36,961 bases of DNA from Flavobacteriaceae bacterium (GTDB lineage: Bacteria; Bacteroidota; Bacteroidia; Flavobacteriales; Flavobacteriaceae): NCBI GenBank assembly GCA_018608765.1, contig JABAYY010000078.1:1-36961 (forward strand). Reading direction: 5' to 3'. Below, piece by piece: positions 9,446-18,162 of the stretch. How positions within the stretch are numbered: the stretch's first letter is position 1; each line of letters starts with the position of its first letter. Both the position numbers and the translations under genes were made by a program. The notes beneath the pieces were generated by a model. It was not told the origin of the DNA and did no database searches. It saw only the letters and a list, made by a program, of their open reading frames with translations.

Positions 9446-9471
9446 AAAGCCCTCAAAAAATTGAAGGCTTT
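9446..9471. terminator. Bidirectional terminator between murF and tRNA-Val
   Basis: An 11-bp inverted repeat with one mismatch (AAAGCCCTCAA at 9446-9456, TTGAAGGCTTT at 9461-9471) starts at the base after the murF stop codon. Read leftward, it lies 5 nt past the 3' end of the tRNA and is followed by TTAT. It can therefore serve both convergent units. Confidence 0.7.
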
Positions 9472-9476
9472 ACTTG

Positions 9477-9551
9477 TGGGTCATACTGGATTCGAACCAG
9501 TGACTTCTACCCTGTCAAGGTAACACTCTGAACCAACTGAGTTAATGACCC
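9477..9551 (-). tRNA. tRNA-Val (anticodon GAC)
   Basis: The 75-nt cloverleaf is complete on the minus strand. Acceptor arms are GGGTCAT and ATGACCC, and the D arm is ACTC/GAGT with an AGTTGGTTCA loop. The anticodon stem TTACC/GGTAG carries loop TTGACAG, and the T arm is ACTGG-TTCGAAT-CCAGT. The anticodon GAC reads GUC/GUU valine codons, and the discriminator base is A. No CCA is encoded, so the CCA end must be added enzymatically. The gene is convergent with murF. Confidence 0.95.
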
Positions 9552-9696
9552 TTTTTGTAATCATGTGTAAAAATACTAATATCTTTTAATTATGTATCTT
9601 TATTTTTTATTTTCTGAGATATTATATTATTAACCAATATTTAGTTCCTTGATACTTTTAAATAATCAAACATTCCCCAACTATGTTATTAAGTTT

Positions 9697-10374
9697 ATGT
9701 CCGATGAATGGATCGTCAATAATTGCGCTGTTTTAGTCGTTGTTATTTTTATCTTAGGGTTGGGGCGATTTTTGTCGCAACAACAGAACATTAGAGTCAC
9801 ATACCTTATAGGTGGGATTTTATTTTTCTCTTCAGTGGTTACCCCTTTGCGTACCATTTTTAATGGGCACTGGGATATGGTCACAGACTTGCCATTTCAC
9901 CTATGTGGAATTTCGGGTTTGATCTGTTCGTTCCTTCCCTTTTTGAAACGCAAACAAGCTTTGTTTGACTTTGTGTTTTATACAGGAGTTATCGGAGGCA
10001 TTATGTCGGTCTTAACCCCGCAAATGAATGGGTTTGACGGCAGCGATTTTGCGTATTTAGAATACTATGTAAGACATGTATTGATCTTTTTATTGCCCCT
10101 ATACATGCTTCAAAATTTAAACATAAGGCCCTCAAAATATTCAGTTCTCACCTCCTTTGTTATTCTGAATGTATTGTTGGTAATCATTATGCCTTTAAAC
10201 TTTTATTTAGGTTCAAATTACATGTATTTGGCAGAACCACCACAAGCCGAAAACCCGCTAATCATAGGTGCTTGGCCGTATTATTTGTTGTGGTTTGAGC
10301 TGTTCATCATCATACTAATGTCTGTTTTCTATATGTTGTCCACCTTAAAACTGAACATAAAAAGAACGAACTAA
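9697..10374 (+). CDS. YwaF-like (TIGR02206-type) integral membrane protein
   Basis: The 225-residue hydrophobic protein has about six or seven predicted membrane segments. The features I recognise from the YwaF/TIGR02206 family are TDLPFHLCGISGLI after the second or third segment, GGIMSVLTPQ, YYVRHVLIFLLP, NYMYLAEPP and GAWPYYLLWFE near the C-terminus. The family is found in many Firmicutes and Bacteroidota, and its biochemical role is not established. I place the start at the ATG at 9697. The open frame extends back to a TTG at 9649, but those extra residues are polar and untypical. The gene stands alone, with tRNA-Val divergent upstream and a secreted peptidase downstream after 57 bp. A weak -7-like TATCTTTA occurs at 9595-9602. 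Confidence 0.75.
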   Translation: MSDEWIVNNCAVLVVVIFILGLGRFLSQQQNIRVTYLIGGILFFSSVVTPLRTIFNGHWDMVTDLPFHLCGISGLICSFLPFLKRKQALFDFVFYTGVIGGIMSVLTPQMNGFDGSDFAYLEYYVRHVLIFLLPLYMLQNLNIRPSKYSVLTSFVILNVLLVIIMPLNFYLGSNYMYLAEPPQAENPLIIGAWPYYLLWFELFIIILMSVFYMLSTLKLNIKRTN

Positions 10375-10397
10375 ATAGTGTTTACACAGGACTTTAG

Positions 10398-10405
10398 TAT
10401 CTTCG
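10398..10405 (+). promoter_or_regulatory. Possible promoter -7 box for the M28 peptidase
   Basis: TATCTTCG matches TAnnTTTG at seven of eight positions and lies 26 bp ahead of the ATG at 10432. The -33 element is not clear. Confidence 0.35.
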
Positions 10406-10431
10406 CTAGATAAACGAATTAATACAACTCC

Positions 10432-11361
10432 ATGAAACTTAAAATCCTACTTTTAGCGACTTTTTTTACTCAATTGAACAATGCACAAGATTATGAACTT
10501 GTAAAACCCCAAGAAATTCATTCCATTGTTGATTTTCTAAGTTCTGATATTCTCAAAGGACGTGAAACCGCTACTGAAGGAGAATTGGTAGCCGCACAAT
10601 TTATCAAATCAAAATTCATTGAAGCCGGAATCAAACCGTACTTCGACACCTATTTTGATGCCTTTAAATCCAAAGGTTTCAAGGGTGTGAATGTGGTTGG
10701 TTATATAGAAGGCAATGACCCTGCGTTAAAAGAAGAAATACTCCTGTTAGGAGCGCATTATGATCATATAGGGATAGGTAATAAAGTTAAAAATGATTCC
10801 ATTGCTAATGGCGCCAATGACAATGCTTCTGGCACTGCCACCGTATTGGCCATTGCCGACCGACTTGCGCGCTCAGGCAAAAATAAACGCTCCGTAATTA
10901 TTGCTTTGTTTTCTGGCGAAGAAAAAGGATTGTTAGGCTCAAAATCGTTGTCCAAAAAATTAAAAGCACAAAAGATCGATTTATATACCATGCTCAATTT
11001 TGAAATGCTTGGAGTTCCCTTTATCGATCGGGACTATGAAATTTTCTTGACGGGCTATGAGCTGTCCGATTTAGGGGATAAATTAAATACGTACACCAAC
11101 ACCTCCATGGTTGGAAGTTCTGAGGTCGCAATAAAGTACAATCTTTTCCAGCGATCCGATAATTATTCGTTTTATAAAGAATTTAAAGTGCCAAGTCATA
11201 CCATTTCTTCTTGTGATTTAACTAATTTTGATTTTTATCACCATGTGGATGATGAAACAGATCAATTAGACTTTACTTTTATGGCGACCACAATAAATAA
11301 GTTATTTCCTGGCATCGTTCAAATTTGTAATACCGATACCAAAGAAATTCAAATGTATTAA
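10432..11361 (+). CDS. Secreted M28-family zinc metallopeptidase
   Basis: The 309-residue protein has a short Sec signal peptide (cleavage near NNAQ, residues 16-19) and a single M28 (aminopeptidase Y/S type) domain. The two-zinc site is visible: His109 in GAHYDHIG, Asp130 in NGANDNASG, the catalytic/ligand pair in SGEEKGLLGS (Glu163-Glu164), Glu191 in LNFEMLG and His270/271 in FDFYHHVDDE. Such enzymes remove N-terminal residues from peptides. The exact specificity cannot be told from sequence. No T9SS C-terminal sorting domain follows the catalytic domain, so a periplasmic location or one in the outer membrane vicinity is more likely than T9SS export. It is monocistronic or loosely linked to the SDR gene 99 bp downstream. 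Confidence 0.88.
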   Translation: MKLKILLLATFFTQLNNAQDYELVKPQEIHSIVDFLSSDILKGRETATEGELVAAQFIKSKFIEAGIKPYFDTYFDAFKSKGFKGVNVVGYIEGNDPALKEEILLLGAHYDHIGIGNKVKNDSIANGANDNASGTATVLAIADRLARSGKNKRSVIIALFSGEEKGLLGSKSLSKKLKAQKIDLYTMLNFEMLGVPFIDRDYEIFLTGYELSDLGDKLNTYTNTSMVGSSEVAIKYNLFQRSDNYSFYKEFKVPSHTISSCDLTNFDFYHHVDDETDQLDFTFMATTINKLFPGIVQICNTDTKEIQMY

Positions 11362-11460
11362 ACGAACATACTAAACACAGTATCACCCAAGGGAATGCTT
11401 CATTGCAAACTTGCTTTCCGCAGTTAGGTATGTGACCGTTAAAAAATAATAAATAGAAAT

Positions 11461-12150
11461 ATGAAACCAACTAAAACAGTTATAATCACAGGAACCAGTC
11501 GTGGCATCGGTTTTGAACTTGTGCATCTTTTTGCCAATGCAGGCTACGATGTTTTGGCACTCTCAAGAAATGCAAAACCCGTCTCAAATTTAAATTTTGA
11601 AAACATTACTGCTTTGCCTTTTGACTTGAGTAAATCTGAAGATTATGATCGCGTAGAAGCCTTTGTGAAAAAGGAATGGGCACAGGTTGATATACTGATT
11701 AATAATGCAGGAACACTTTTAAATAAGCCGTTTTCAGACACTACTTTTGAGGATTTTCAACAGGTTTATAGCACCAATGTTTTTGGGGTTGCCGAACTCA
11801 CACGTCGTATGATTCCATTCATGCCAAAAAAAGGGCATGTCGTTACCATCAGTTCTATGGGAGGTGTGCAAGGCTCTGTAAAATTCCCAGGACTCTCTGC
11901 GTACAGCTCTAGTAAAGGCGCTGTAATTACACTCACCGAACTTTTAGCCGAGGAATATAAAGAATCAGGACCCTCCTTCAATGTGTTGGCGCTGGGAGCT
12001 GTGCAAACCGAAATGTTAGAAGAAGCATTTCCAGGCTATGAAGCCCCTACAACTGCCCCTGAAATGGCCAACTATATTTTTGAATTCGCAAAGAATAGCC
12101 AACAGTTTTATAATGGTAAATTATTACAAATATCAAGTTCTACGCCTTAG
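11461..12150 (+). CDS. Short-chain dehydrogenase/reductase (SDR) family oxidoreductase
   Basis: The 229-residue classical SDR has the Rossmann dinucleotide loop TGTSRGIG at residues 10-17 and NNAG at 81-84. The catalytic serine is in TISSMGG (131/132), and the Tyr148-x3-Lys152 pair is in SAYSSSKGA. The Arg in the glycine-rich loop (TSRGIG) and the SRN after the second strand (residues 35-37) suggest NADP(H) preference, which is an inference. The C-terminal part is somewhat short. The substrate cannot be assigned, and neighbouring genes do not suggest a pathway. The 99-bp gap before it and the 108-bp gap after it hold no terminator I can recognise. Confidence 0.88.
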   Translation: MKPTKTVIITGTSRGIGFELVHLFANAGYDVLALSRNAKPVSNLNFENITALPFDLSKSEDYDRVEAFVKKEWAQVDILINNAGTLLNKPFSDTTFEDFQQVYSTNVFGVAELTRRMIPFMPKKGHVVTISSMGGVQGSVKFPGLSAYSSSKGAVITLTELLAEEYKESGPSFNVLALGAVQTEMLEEAFPGYEAPTTAPEMANYIFEFAKNSQQFYNGKLLQISSSTP

Positions 12151-12227
12151 TGTGATTTTGATTGTTGTTTTAAAATAATTCCATGGGTTTAACAGCTCAT
12201 TAACGGTTTTAAAATAAAATATTTCTT

Positions 12228-12235
12228 TACTTTTG
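12228..12235 (+). promoter_or_regulatory. Probable ffh promoter -7 box
   Basis: TACTTTTG matches TAnnTTTG exactly and ends 23 bp ahead of the ffh ATG. The expected -33 position reads T-rich sequence without a clean TTG. Confidence 0.5.
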
Positions 12236-12258
12236 TAGTTCGATAAAAACCGCATTTT

Positions 12259-13590
12259 ATGTTCAATAGTTTAAGTGAAAAATTAGATAAAGCCCTTCAC
12301 GTCCTCAAAGGACATGGGCGCATCTCAGAAATCAATGTTGCCGAAACACTCAAAGAAGTGCGTCGCGCGTTGTTGGATGCCGATGTGAATTATAAAATTG
12401 CTAAAGAGTTTACCAATCGGGTTAAGGAAAAGGCACTCGGTCAAAACGTATTAACCACACTTCAGCCGGGCCAATTGATGGTCAAAATTGTAAAAGATGA
12501 ATTGACCACTTTGATGGGAGGCGATGTTGAAGGGATTAACATATCAGCCACTCCAAGTGTGATTTTAATGTCTGGTTTACAAGGGTCGGGTAAAACCACT
12601 TTTTCTGGAAAACTTGCCAATTACCTAAAAACAAAAAAATCTAAAAAACCAATGCTTGTCGCCTGTGACGTGTACCGTCCAGCGGCCATCGATCAGTTGC
12701 ACATTGTTGGAGAACAAGTTGGTGTTGAGGTGTACAGCGATCAAGGAAATAACGACCCTGTAGCCATTGCCAAAGCAGGTATTGCCGAGGCCAAAGCCAA
12801 AGGGTGTAATGTTGTTATTATAGATACTGCCGGTCGTTTAGCCGTCGATGAAGCTATGATGACTGAAATCGCCAACATTCATAAAGCAATCCAACCGCAA
12901 GAAACTTTGTTTGTAGTGGATGCAATGACAGGTCAAGATGCTGTTAATACAGCCAAAGCATTTAATGATATTCTGAATTTTGATGGGGTTATCCTTACCA
13001 AATTAGATGGAGATACTCGAGGTGGAGCTGCCATTTCCATAAAATCAGTGGTCAATAAGCCAATCAAATTTATTGGTACAGGTGAAAAAATGGAAGCCAT
13101 TGATGTGTTCTACCCTGCACGTATGGCCGAGCGAATTTTAGGGATGGGAGATGTCGTTTCTTTAGTTGAACGTGCTCAAGAACAATTTGACGAGCAAGAA
13201 GCTCGAAAAATTCAAAAGAAAATTGCCAAAAACCAATTTGGATTTGATGACTTTTTATCACAGATTCAGCAGGTTAAAAAGATGGGTAATATGAAAGACC
13301 TTATGGGGATGATTCCTGGGGCTGGAAAAATGATGAAAGATATTGATGTCGATGACGACGCTTTCAAGCACATAGAGGCCATTATTCATTCGATGACCCC
13401 AGCAGAACGTACCAAGCCAACCCTTTTAAATGCCAGTCGTAAAAAACGGATTGGAGCCGGATCGGGAACATCTATCCAACAAGTCAATCAATTGATGAAG
13501 CAATTCGATCAAATGAGTAAAATGATGAAGATGATGCAAGGTGGAGGCGGTCGTAAAATGATGCAAATGATGAAAAATATGCCCCGATAG
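12259..13590 (+). CDS. ffh: Signal recognition particle protein Ffh (SRP54)
   Basis: The 443-residue SRP GTPase binds 4.5S RNA and signal sequences emerging from ribosomes and docks on FtsY for co-translational delivery to SecYEG. It has an N-terminal helical bundle (residues 1-90). The G domain follows, with P-loop GLQGSGKTT (106-114), DTAGR (189-193) and TKLDGD. The C-terminal M domain (about 320-443) is methionine-rich: KQFDQMSKMMKMM and KMMQMMKNM near the end. All key motifs are intact and the length is normal. folD starts 24 bp after the stop codon and is probably co-transcribed. Confidence 0.97.
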   Translation: MFNSLSEKLDKALHVLKGHGRISEINVAETLKEVRRALLDADVNYKIAKEFTNRVKEKALGQNVLTTLQPGQLMVKIVKDELTTLMGGDVEGINISATPSVILMSGLQGSGKTTFSGKLANYLKTKKSKKPMLVACDVYRPAAIDQLHIVGEQVGVEVYSDQGNNDPVAIAKAGIAEAKAKGCNVVIIDTAGRLAVDEAMMTEIANIHKAIQPQETLFVVDAMTGQDAVNTAKAFNDILNFDGVILTKLDGDTRGGAAISIKSVVNKPIKFIGTGEKMEAIDVFYPARMAERILGMGDVVSLVERAQEQFDEQEARKIQKKIAKNQFGFDDFLSQIQQVKKMGNMKDLMGMIPGAGKMMKDIDVDDDAFKHIEAIIHSMTPAERTKPTLLNASRKKRIGAGSGTSIQQVNQLMKQFDQMSKMMKMMQGGGGRKMMQMMKNMPR

Positions 13591-13614
13591 TTTTAAAATA
13601 AAGATTAGATTATA

Positions 13615-14505
13615 ATGATTTTACTAGACGGAAAACAGACGAGTGCAGATATAAAAGTAGAAATTGCTGCCTCAGTTTTAAAAATAAAGGATCAAGGCAA
13701 ACGCGCACCCCATTTGGCTGCGGTTCTTGTGGGAACCAATGGAGCAAGTATGACCTATGTTGGTGCTAAAGTTAAAGCCTGTGAACTTGTAGGGTTTGAT
13801 TCTACACTGATTGATTTACCAGAAGACACTACAGAAGAAACCTTATTAGCGCAAATACACTCTTTAAATGACAATCCAGCAATTGATGGGTTTATTGTAC
13901 AGCTTCCATTGCCAAAACATATCGACGAACAAAAAGTATTGATGGCGGTACACCCCGATAAAGATGTGGATGGTTTTCACCCCATGAATGTAGGGCGTAT
14001 GGCATTGGATTTACCAACCTTTTTACCTGCGACTCCTTATGGGATTATGGAGCTTTTAGAGCGTTATAACGTACCCACTTCCGGAAAGCAAGTGGTAGTA
14101 ATTGGGAGAAGCCACATTGTGGGACGCCCAATGAGTATTTTAATGAGTCAGAAACGTCCTGCTGGGGATGCGACTGTAACCATTGCACACAGCCGCACCA
14201 CTAATTTAGCCGAACTCACTTTAAATGCAGACATCGTGGTTGCTGCTTTGGGAATACCTGAATTTTTAACTGCTGAAATGGTGAAACCAGGAGCGGTTAT
14301 TATTGATGTAGGCATCACTAGAGTGCCAGATGAAACGAAGAAAAGAGGTTATCGCATTGCTGGAGATGTACACTTTGAAAGTGTCGCTGAAAAAGCAAGT
14401 TATATCACGCCTGTGCCTGGTGGGGTAGGACCAATGACCATTGCCATGTTACTCAAAAACACATTGCTTGCTTGTGAGCGTCATGCTGCCAATCCTTCTA
14501 TTTAG
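13615..14505 (+). CDS. folD: Bifunctional methylenetetrahydrofolate dehydrogenase/cyclohydrolase FolD
   Basis: The 296-residue enzyme interconverts 5,10-methylene-THF and 10-formyl-THF through methenyl-THF, using NADP(+) or NAD(+). The active-site region [15 protein letters not shown] carries Tyr48 and Lys52, equivalent to the catalytic pair of the E. coli enzyme. [26 protein letters not shown], the dinucleotide loop [11 protein letters not shown] and the C-terminal [15 protein letters not shown] are all present. It lies 24 bp after ffh in what looks like a two-gene unit. Its last 8 bp overlap the 3' end of the convergent VOC gene, so there is no room for a terminator between the two transcripts. 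Confidence 0.97.
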   Translation: MILLDGKQTSADIKVEIAASVLKIKDQGKRAPHLAAVLVGTNGASMTYVGAKVKACELVGFDSTLIDLPEDTTEETLLAQIHSLNDNPAIDGFIVQLPLPKHIDEQKVLMAVHPDKDVDGFHPMNVGRMALDLPTFLPATPYGIMELLERYNVPTSGKQVVVIGRSHIVGRPMSILMSQKRPAGDATVTIAHSRTTNLAELTLNADIVVAALGIPEFLTAEMVKPGAVIIDVGITRVPDETKKRGYRIAGDVHFESVAEKASYITPVPGGVGPMTIAMLLKNTLLACERHAANPSI

Positions 14506-14923
14506 CAAAAATCTGAGACGTATCCTTAAAGGCTTTAAACTCTAAAGCATTTCCCGCAGGGTCGTAAAAAAACATCGTAGCTTGTTCGCCAACCTGTCCT
14601 TCAAAACGGATATAAGGCTCAATAATAAAGTCTATTTTTTGGACTTTTAAATGTTCTGAAAACGTTTTAAAATTTTCCCATGGGAGAATGACTCCAAAAT
14701 GTGGGACAGGTACCTGTTTTCCATCCACCTTATTTATATGAAGTTCCGTTTCTTCTTCTTTAGGTTTGAAATGAATCACGAGCTGATGTCCAAAAAAATT
14801 AAAATCAACCCAATGATCGCTATGGCGACCTTCTTCACAATTTAAAACCTCTCTATAAAATACACGACACACTTCTAGATTCCACACAGGAATGGCCAAA
14901 TGGAAAGGGGCTACTGATTTCAT
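14498..14923 (-). CDS. VOC (glyoxalase/bleomycin-resistance fold) family protein
   Basis: The 141-residue single-domain protein has two beta-alpha-beta-beta-beta halves. The first begins PFHLAIPV with the [12 protein letters not shown] helix/strand, and the second begins HFGVILPW and ends [16 protein letters not shown]. Candidate metal ligands are His8 in FHLAIP, His75 in HFGVIL and the glutamate in ALEFKAF. The family includes glyoxalases, dioxygenases and resistance proteins, and I cannot choose among these. The start codon overlaps the stop of the rluF gene (ATGA), so translation is probably coupled. The 3' end overlaps folD by 8 bp on the opposite strand. Confidence 0.85.
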   Translation of the reverse strand: MKSVAPFHLAIPVWNLEVCRVFYREVLNCEEGRHSDHWVDFNFFGHQLVIHFKPKEEETELHINKVDGKQVPVPHFGVILPWENFKTFSEHLKVQKIDFIIEPYIRFEGQVGEQATMFFYDPAGNALEFKAFKDTSQIFAK

Positions 14924-15648
14924 GAGATTGTTTTTTTAGAGTCTTTCAAGGTTTCGTTTAATGTCTTGAGTTCTTCGTCAGTTAAATCGCGGTAGGTACC
15001 AACGTCACATTTCAAATGAATGTTCATGATTCGGGTGCGTTTCAGCGATTGTACTTCATAATTTAGGTACTCACACATGCGACGAATTTGGCGGTTCAAA
15101 CCTTGGGTTAGGATGATTTTAAATTCATAGGTACTCAGTTTTTGGACCTCACATTTTTTAGTCACGGTTTCTAAAATAGGAATGCCACTCGACATGCGTT
15201 GAATGAACGTTTGAGAAATCGGCTTGTCAACAGACACAATGTATTCTTTTTCGTGGTTGTTACTCGCCCTAAGAATTTTGTTTACGATATCGCCGTCATC
15301 GGTCAATAAAATCAAGCCCTCACTGTCTTTGTCCAAACGTCCAATTGGGAAAATCCGACTCGGGTACTGGATGTAATCAATAATATTATCTTTTTCGACG
15401 CCTGTATCGGTGGTGCAAACAATTCCTACAGGTTTGTTGAATGCGATATACGTTCGTTTTTTAGCCTCATTAAGAATGGTTTTTCCATCGACTTTTACTT
15501 CGTCGCCTTCTAAAACTTTAGTGCCCATCTCTGGGACAACTCCATTAATAGTCACCCGACCTTCGTCGATCAGCTTATCAGCAGCCCGCCGCGAACAATA
15601 CCCGGCTTCGCTTAAATATTTATTCAGTCTTGTTGAAGTTGGTTCCAT
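14920..15648 (-). CDS. rluF: 23S rRNA pseudouridine synthase, RluF type
   Basis: The 242-residue protein has an N-terminal S4 RNA-binding domain (residues ~5-60, [19 protein letters not shown]). An RluB/E/F-type catalytic domain follows, with the active-site Asp106 in [12 protein letters not shown]. The stretches [39 protein letters not shown] and RTRIMN resemble E. coli RluF more than RluB or RluE. RluF modifies U2604 of 23S rRNA (and a tRNA-Tyr position) in E. coli. Whether the target is the same here is inferred. It sits 19 bp after the alpha/beta hydrolase gene and overlaps the VOC gene by 4 bp. Confidence 0.92.
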   Translation of the reverse strand: MEPTSTRLNKYLSEAGYCSRRAADKLIDEGRVTINGVVPEMGTKVLEGDEVKVDGKTILNEAKKRTYIAFNKPVGIVCTTDTGVEKDNIIDYIQYPSRIFPIGRLDKDSEGLILLTDDGDIVNKILRASNNHEKEYIVSVDKPISQTFIQRMSSGIPILETVTKKCEVQKLSTYEFKIILTQGLNRQIRRMCEYLNYEVQSLKRTRIMNIHLKCDVGTYRDLTDEELKTLNETLKDSKKTIS

Positions 15649-15667
15649 GTGGCAAATTTACAAAAGT

Positions 15668-16498
15668 TTAGTGGCTCAAAAATTTAATTAATTCATCAGT
15701 AATAAAATCCCCCTTTAAAGAATGACCGAGACCTTCTGTTGAAATCAGTTTGGCGCTTTTGAACTGTGCATCTATATCGAGCGCATCTTGATAAGGAATG
15801 ATGCGGTCTCTTTTGTCGTGGATCAGCAAGCCTTGAGTATCGATGTTTTTTACAAAGTCTGCGGTAGAAAAATAATGAGGTGGGTGTCCAAATTTAAGTT
15901 CTATATAGTGATCGATCCCTATAGATACTTTTCGGCTATAGTCCATCATTTCTTTGTAGCGTTTCATGATGCCTTTGAACCCAGAAGGGGCGCCAAGAAG
16001 CACAAGTTTTTTAGCATGGACATAGGTTTGTTTTTTAAGAAAAACAACCAAAGCCATCCCGCCAACAGAATGTCCAATAAATGCAGTAGGTTTAAATTTT
16101 TCGCTCACAACACTGATAAACTCTGAATAGAGAATCGCATTAAAAGTGCTGCTTCCAGACCCTCCGTGAGCAGGTCCGTCCAAGGCAATCACATTGTACC
16201 CCTCTTTGTGAAGTTTTTGAATCTTATGGCGCCAGCGTCCTGAATTGCTTTCCCATCCGTGTGCCAGTAACACAGTTTCTTTGGTGCCTTCCCATTGGTA
16301 GGTTTGAATGGGCAAGCTGTTGTAGTGCAAGATTGTTTTGGACGTCGCAGTTTCTAAAAATGAATTTATATGCGGAGTCAGTTTGCCATTTCTAGGTTTC
16401 GAAAATAAATTCAAGGCAAGTTTTGAGGCGTATGCCGTATTAAAAATTCCAATGAAATTGATAAAGGCGCCTATGATTTTGGGGATCATTGTTTTCAT
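15668..16498 (-). CDS. Alpha/beta hydrolase
   Basis: The 276-residue protein has an N-terminal hydrophobic helix (residues ~5-24) that may anchor it to the membrane. The alpha/beta-hydrolase core follows. The oxyanion region is LLAHGWESNSGRW (residues 77-89), the nucleophile is Ser144 in IGHSVGGMA, the acid is Asp231 in HDKRDRIIP and the base is His259 in GLGHS. An esterase, lipase or thioesterase-like activity is expected, but the substrate is unknown. The frame extends upstream to 16570, but the ATG at 16498 overlaps the cupin stop codon as ATGA and starts just before the hydrophobic helix, so I prefer it. Confidence 0.85.
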   Translation of the reverse strand: MKTMIPKIIGAFINFIGIFNTAYASKLALNLFSKPRNGKLTPHINSFLETATSKTILHYNSLPIQTYQWEGTKETVLLAHGWESNSGRWRHKIQKLHKEGYNVIALDGPAHGGSGSSTFNAILYSEFISVVSEKFKPTAFIGHSVGGMALVVFLKKQTYVHAKKLVLLGAPSGFKGIMKRYKEMMDYSRKVSIGIDHYIELKFGHPPHYFSTADFVKNIDTQGLLIHDKRDRIIPYQDALDIDAQFKSAKLISTEGLGHSLKGDFITDELIKFLSH

Positions 16499-16869
16499 GA
16501 TTTTTTTGGATCTTCTCTGTGGACGTTTTCCATTGAAAATGCAGGTGTACAAATTGCTAAATATTCGCATGGGACTTCAAAAGGGTTGGAGTACTGAACA
16601 CGCGTATTTTTTTCAATTCTAATGGATTGTCCTTGTTCTAAAATAATTGTATCACCTTCAATAATGAATTGTTTTTTTCCTTTTATGATATAGGTGTATT
16701 CTTCAAACTCTGGGGTTTGAAAGGGTTCGCTCCAGCCTGGAGGTGCTACCATATGGGCAATGCTTAGTGCGGCGTTGCCGTCCGTTGCATTTCCAAAATG
16801 TTCTTCAATCAGTTTGCCGTCCGTTGTTGGAACTACAAACGGTATTTTTTGAATGTTATACCCTGCCAT
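16495..16869 (-). CDS. Small cupin-domain protein
   Basis: The 124-residue protein is a single cupin barrel. HMVAPPGWSEPFQTPEFEEY (residues 39-58) resembles cupin motif 1, and GDTIILEQGQSIRI with NPFEVPCEYLAIC forms the second half. The usual His-x-His metal ligands of motif 1 are not evident (EFEEYTYII occupies that region). It may therefore bind metal atypically or act as a small-molecule sensor or binder. It starts 3 bp after the lipoprotein stop codon and its stop overlaps the hydrolase start, so it is in the middle of a compact operon. Function is not known. Confidence 0.8.
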   Translation of the reverse strand: MAGYNIQKIPFVVPTTDGKLIEEHFGNATDGNAALSIAHMVAPPGWSEPFQTPEFEEYTYIIKGKKQFIIEGDTIILEQGQSIRIEKNTRVQYSNPFEVPCEYLAICTPAFSMENVHREDPKKS

Positions 16870-16872
16870 CGT

Positions 16873-17427
16873 TTAATACCATTGAATGTAAAAGTCTTTA
16901 ATTTTTGCCGTTTCAGGAATGGAAATGGCCTCTATTTTTCGAGTCATATCATAACGCATTTCTTCAGCTAATTCCATTTTGCTCAGTGTGAAATACGCAT
17001 TGATTTCATCCACAGAAATAATCAAACTTCTAAGGGTGTTTTGAATGCTTGAAATCGTATATTTTGAATTGATATCTCCAAAAGTACTCAGCGTATTCAG
17101 TCCGTCTTTGTTTTTAAAACGATCGTCCATAACACGTACTGTTCGGATGGTGGACAACGAGTCTAAAGAATAATTAGGATCTAATTCGAGTAACAGTTTA
17201 CCGGTTTCTTTTTCAAAAACACTAATGGTATTGGTGCTGCCTGTAAATTCGTCTCCGCCAATATATTTACTGATAGAGTCGTTTTCAAACACTGTTTTTA
17301 ATGCGTTCACTTTTGTGGAGTCGGTAAGCATTCCTATGCTGTTTTTAGTGATGGCAAATGGGTCTGTTTTTGTTTCACAAGCCACAAAAAGGGCTAGGAG
17401 TAATCCGATACATAAATAGTTTCTCAT
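16873..17427 (-). CDS. Uncharacterised lipoprotein
   Basis: The 184-residue product has an N-terminal hydrophobic segment ending LFVAC (Cys17), a plausible lipobox although Phe at -3 is not standard. The mature part contains a repeated theme of beta-strand sequence (NTISVFEKETGKLLLELDPN, STIRTVRVMDDRFKN) and a helical C-terminus. I do not recognise a family. It is the first gene of the five-gene minus-strand cluster that ends with the VOC gene. The frame extends 21 bp further to a TTG, but the ATG at 17427 puts the lipobox at a normal distance. Expected location is the periplasmic face of a membrane. Confidence 0.75.
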   Translation of the reverse strand: MRNYLCIGLLLALFVACETKTDPFAITKNSIGMLTDSTKVNALKTVFENDSISKYIGGDEFTGSTNTISVFEKETGKLLLELDPNYSLDSLSTIRTVRVMDDRFKNKDGLNTLSTFGDINSKYTISSIQNTLRSLIISVDEINAYFTLSKMELAEEMRYDMTRKIEAISIPETAKIKDFYIQWY

Positions 17428-17513
17428 GGTTGATTTCGTATTGTTCAATGCTAATTTTTTAATTCCGAGTAAAAATAAATGAAGTTTTATGACTTAAACC
17501 AAAAACAGTAAAC

Positions 17514-17521
17514 TATTTTTG
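17514..17521 (+). promoter_or_regulatory. Possible queE promoter -7 box
   Basis: TATTTTTG matches TAnnTTTG exactly and ends only 6 bp before the ATG at 17528. If used, it would give a transcript with almost no 5' leader. Confidence 0.35.
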
Positions 17522-17527
17522 CTCATT

Positions 17528-18160
17528 ATGTTAAAAACTGAAATCACATCGCTTGTAAACGCTGGTAAAATGCTGCCACTTATGGAGGCTTTCTATACCA
17601 TTCAGGGGGAAGGGTTCCATAAAGGAACGGCTGCTTATTTTGTAAGAATAGGAGGCTGTGACGTGGGCTGTCATTGGTGTGATGTCAAAGAAAGTTGGAA
17701 TGCCAATTTGCATCCGCCAACGTCTATAGAGTCCATAGCCGATACGGCTGCCAAAGAGAGTCAAACCATTGTAGTAACAGGAGGGGAGCCTTTGATGTGG
17801 GACATGAACCCCTTGACAAATGCATTAAAATCAAAGGGCATGCAAACGCATATTGAAACTTCTGGTGCGTATGCGTTAACGGGCGATTGGGATTGGATTT
17901 GTTTGTCTCCTAAAAAATTAAAAGGTCCTTTAGAGGAGGTGTATCAAAAAGCACACGAACTGAAAGTGATTGTTTACAATCTGGACGATTTAAAATTTGC
18001 AGAAGAACAAGCCGCAAAAGTAAATTCTAACTGCATTCTGTACCTCCAACCAGAGTGGAGCAAGCGCGATAAAGTCACGCCATTTATTGTGGAGTATGTG
18101 ATGAAGCATCCCAAATGGAAGGTGTCACTACAAACGCATAAGTATTTGAATATTCCTTAA
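17528..18160 (+). CDS. queE: 7-carboxy-7-deazaguanine synthase (radical SAM)
   Basis: The 210-residue radical-SAM enzyme converts 6-carboxytetrahydropterin to 7-carboxy-7-deazaguanine in the queuosine pathway. The N-terminal MEAFYTIQGEG is a family hallmark. The cluster ligands Cys44, Cys48 and Cys51 form the CX3CX2C pattern in GGCDVGCHWCD. VVTGGEPLMW (the GGE motif) and the C-terminal LQTHKYLNIP also match. I chose ATG 17528 over the TTG at 17519, which lies inside a -7-like box. folE, encoding the first enzyme of the shared GTP-to-pterin route, is present elsewhere in the window (32.2-32.9 kb) but is not linked in an operon. Confidence 0.95.
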   Translation: MLKTEITSLVNAGKMLPLMEAFYTIQGEGFHKGTAAYFVRIGGCDVGCHWCDVKESWNANLHPPTSIESIADTAAKESQTIVVTGGEPLMWDMNPLTNALKSKGMQTHIETSGAYALTGDWDWICLSPKKLKGPLEEVYQKAHELKVIVYNLDDLKFAEEQAAKVNSNCILYLQPEWSKRDKVTPFIVEYVMKHPKWKVSLQTHKYLNIP

Positions 18161-18162
18161 AT

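Noticed and set aside
16499-16570. Upstream start for the alpha/beta hydrolase (24 extra residues, many basic)
   Set aside because: It would overlap most of the cupin C-terminus in another frame. The ATGA overlap at 16495-16498 gives a natural coupled start.
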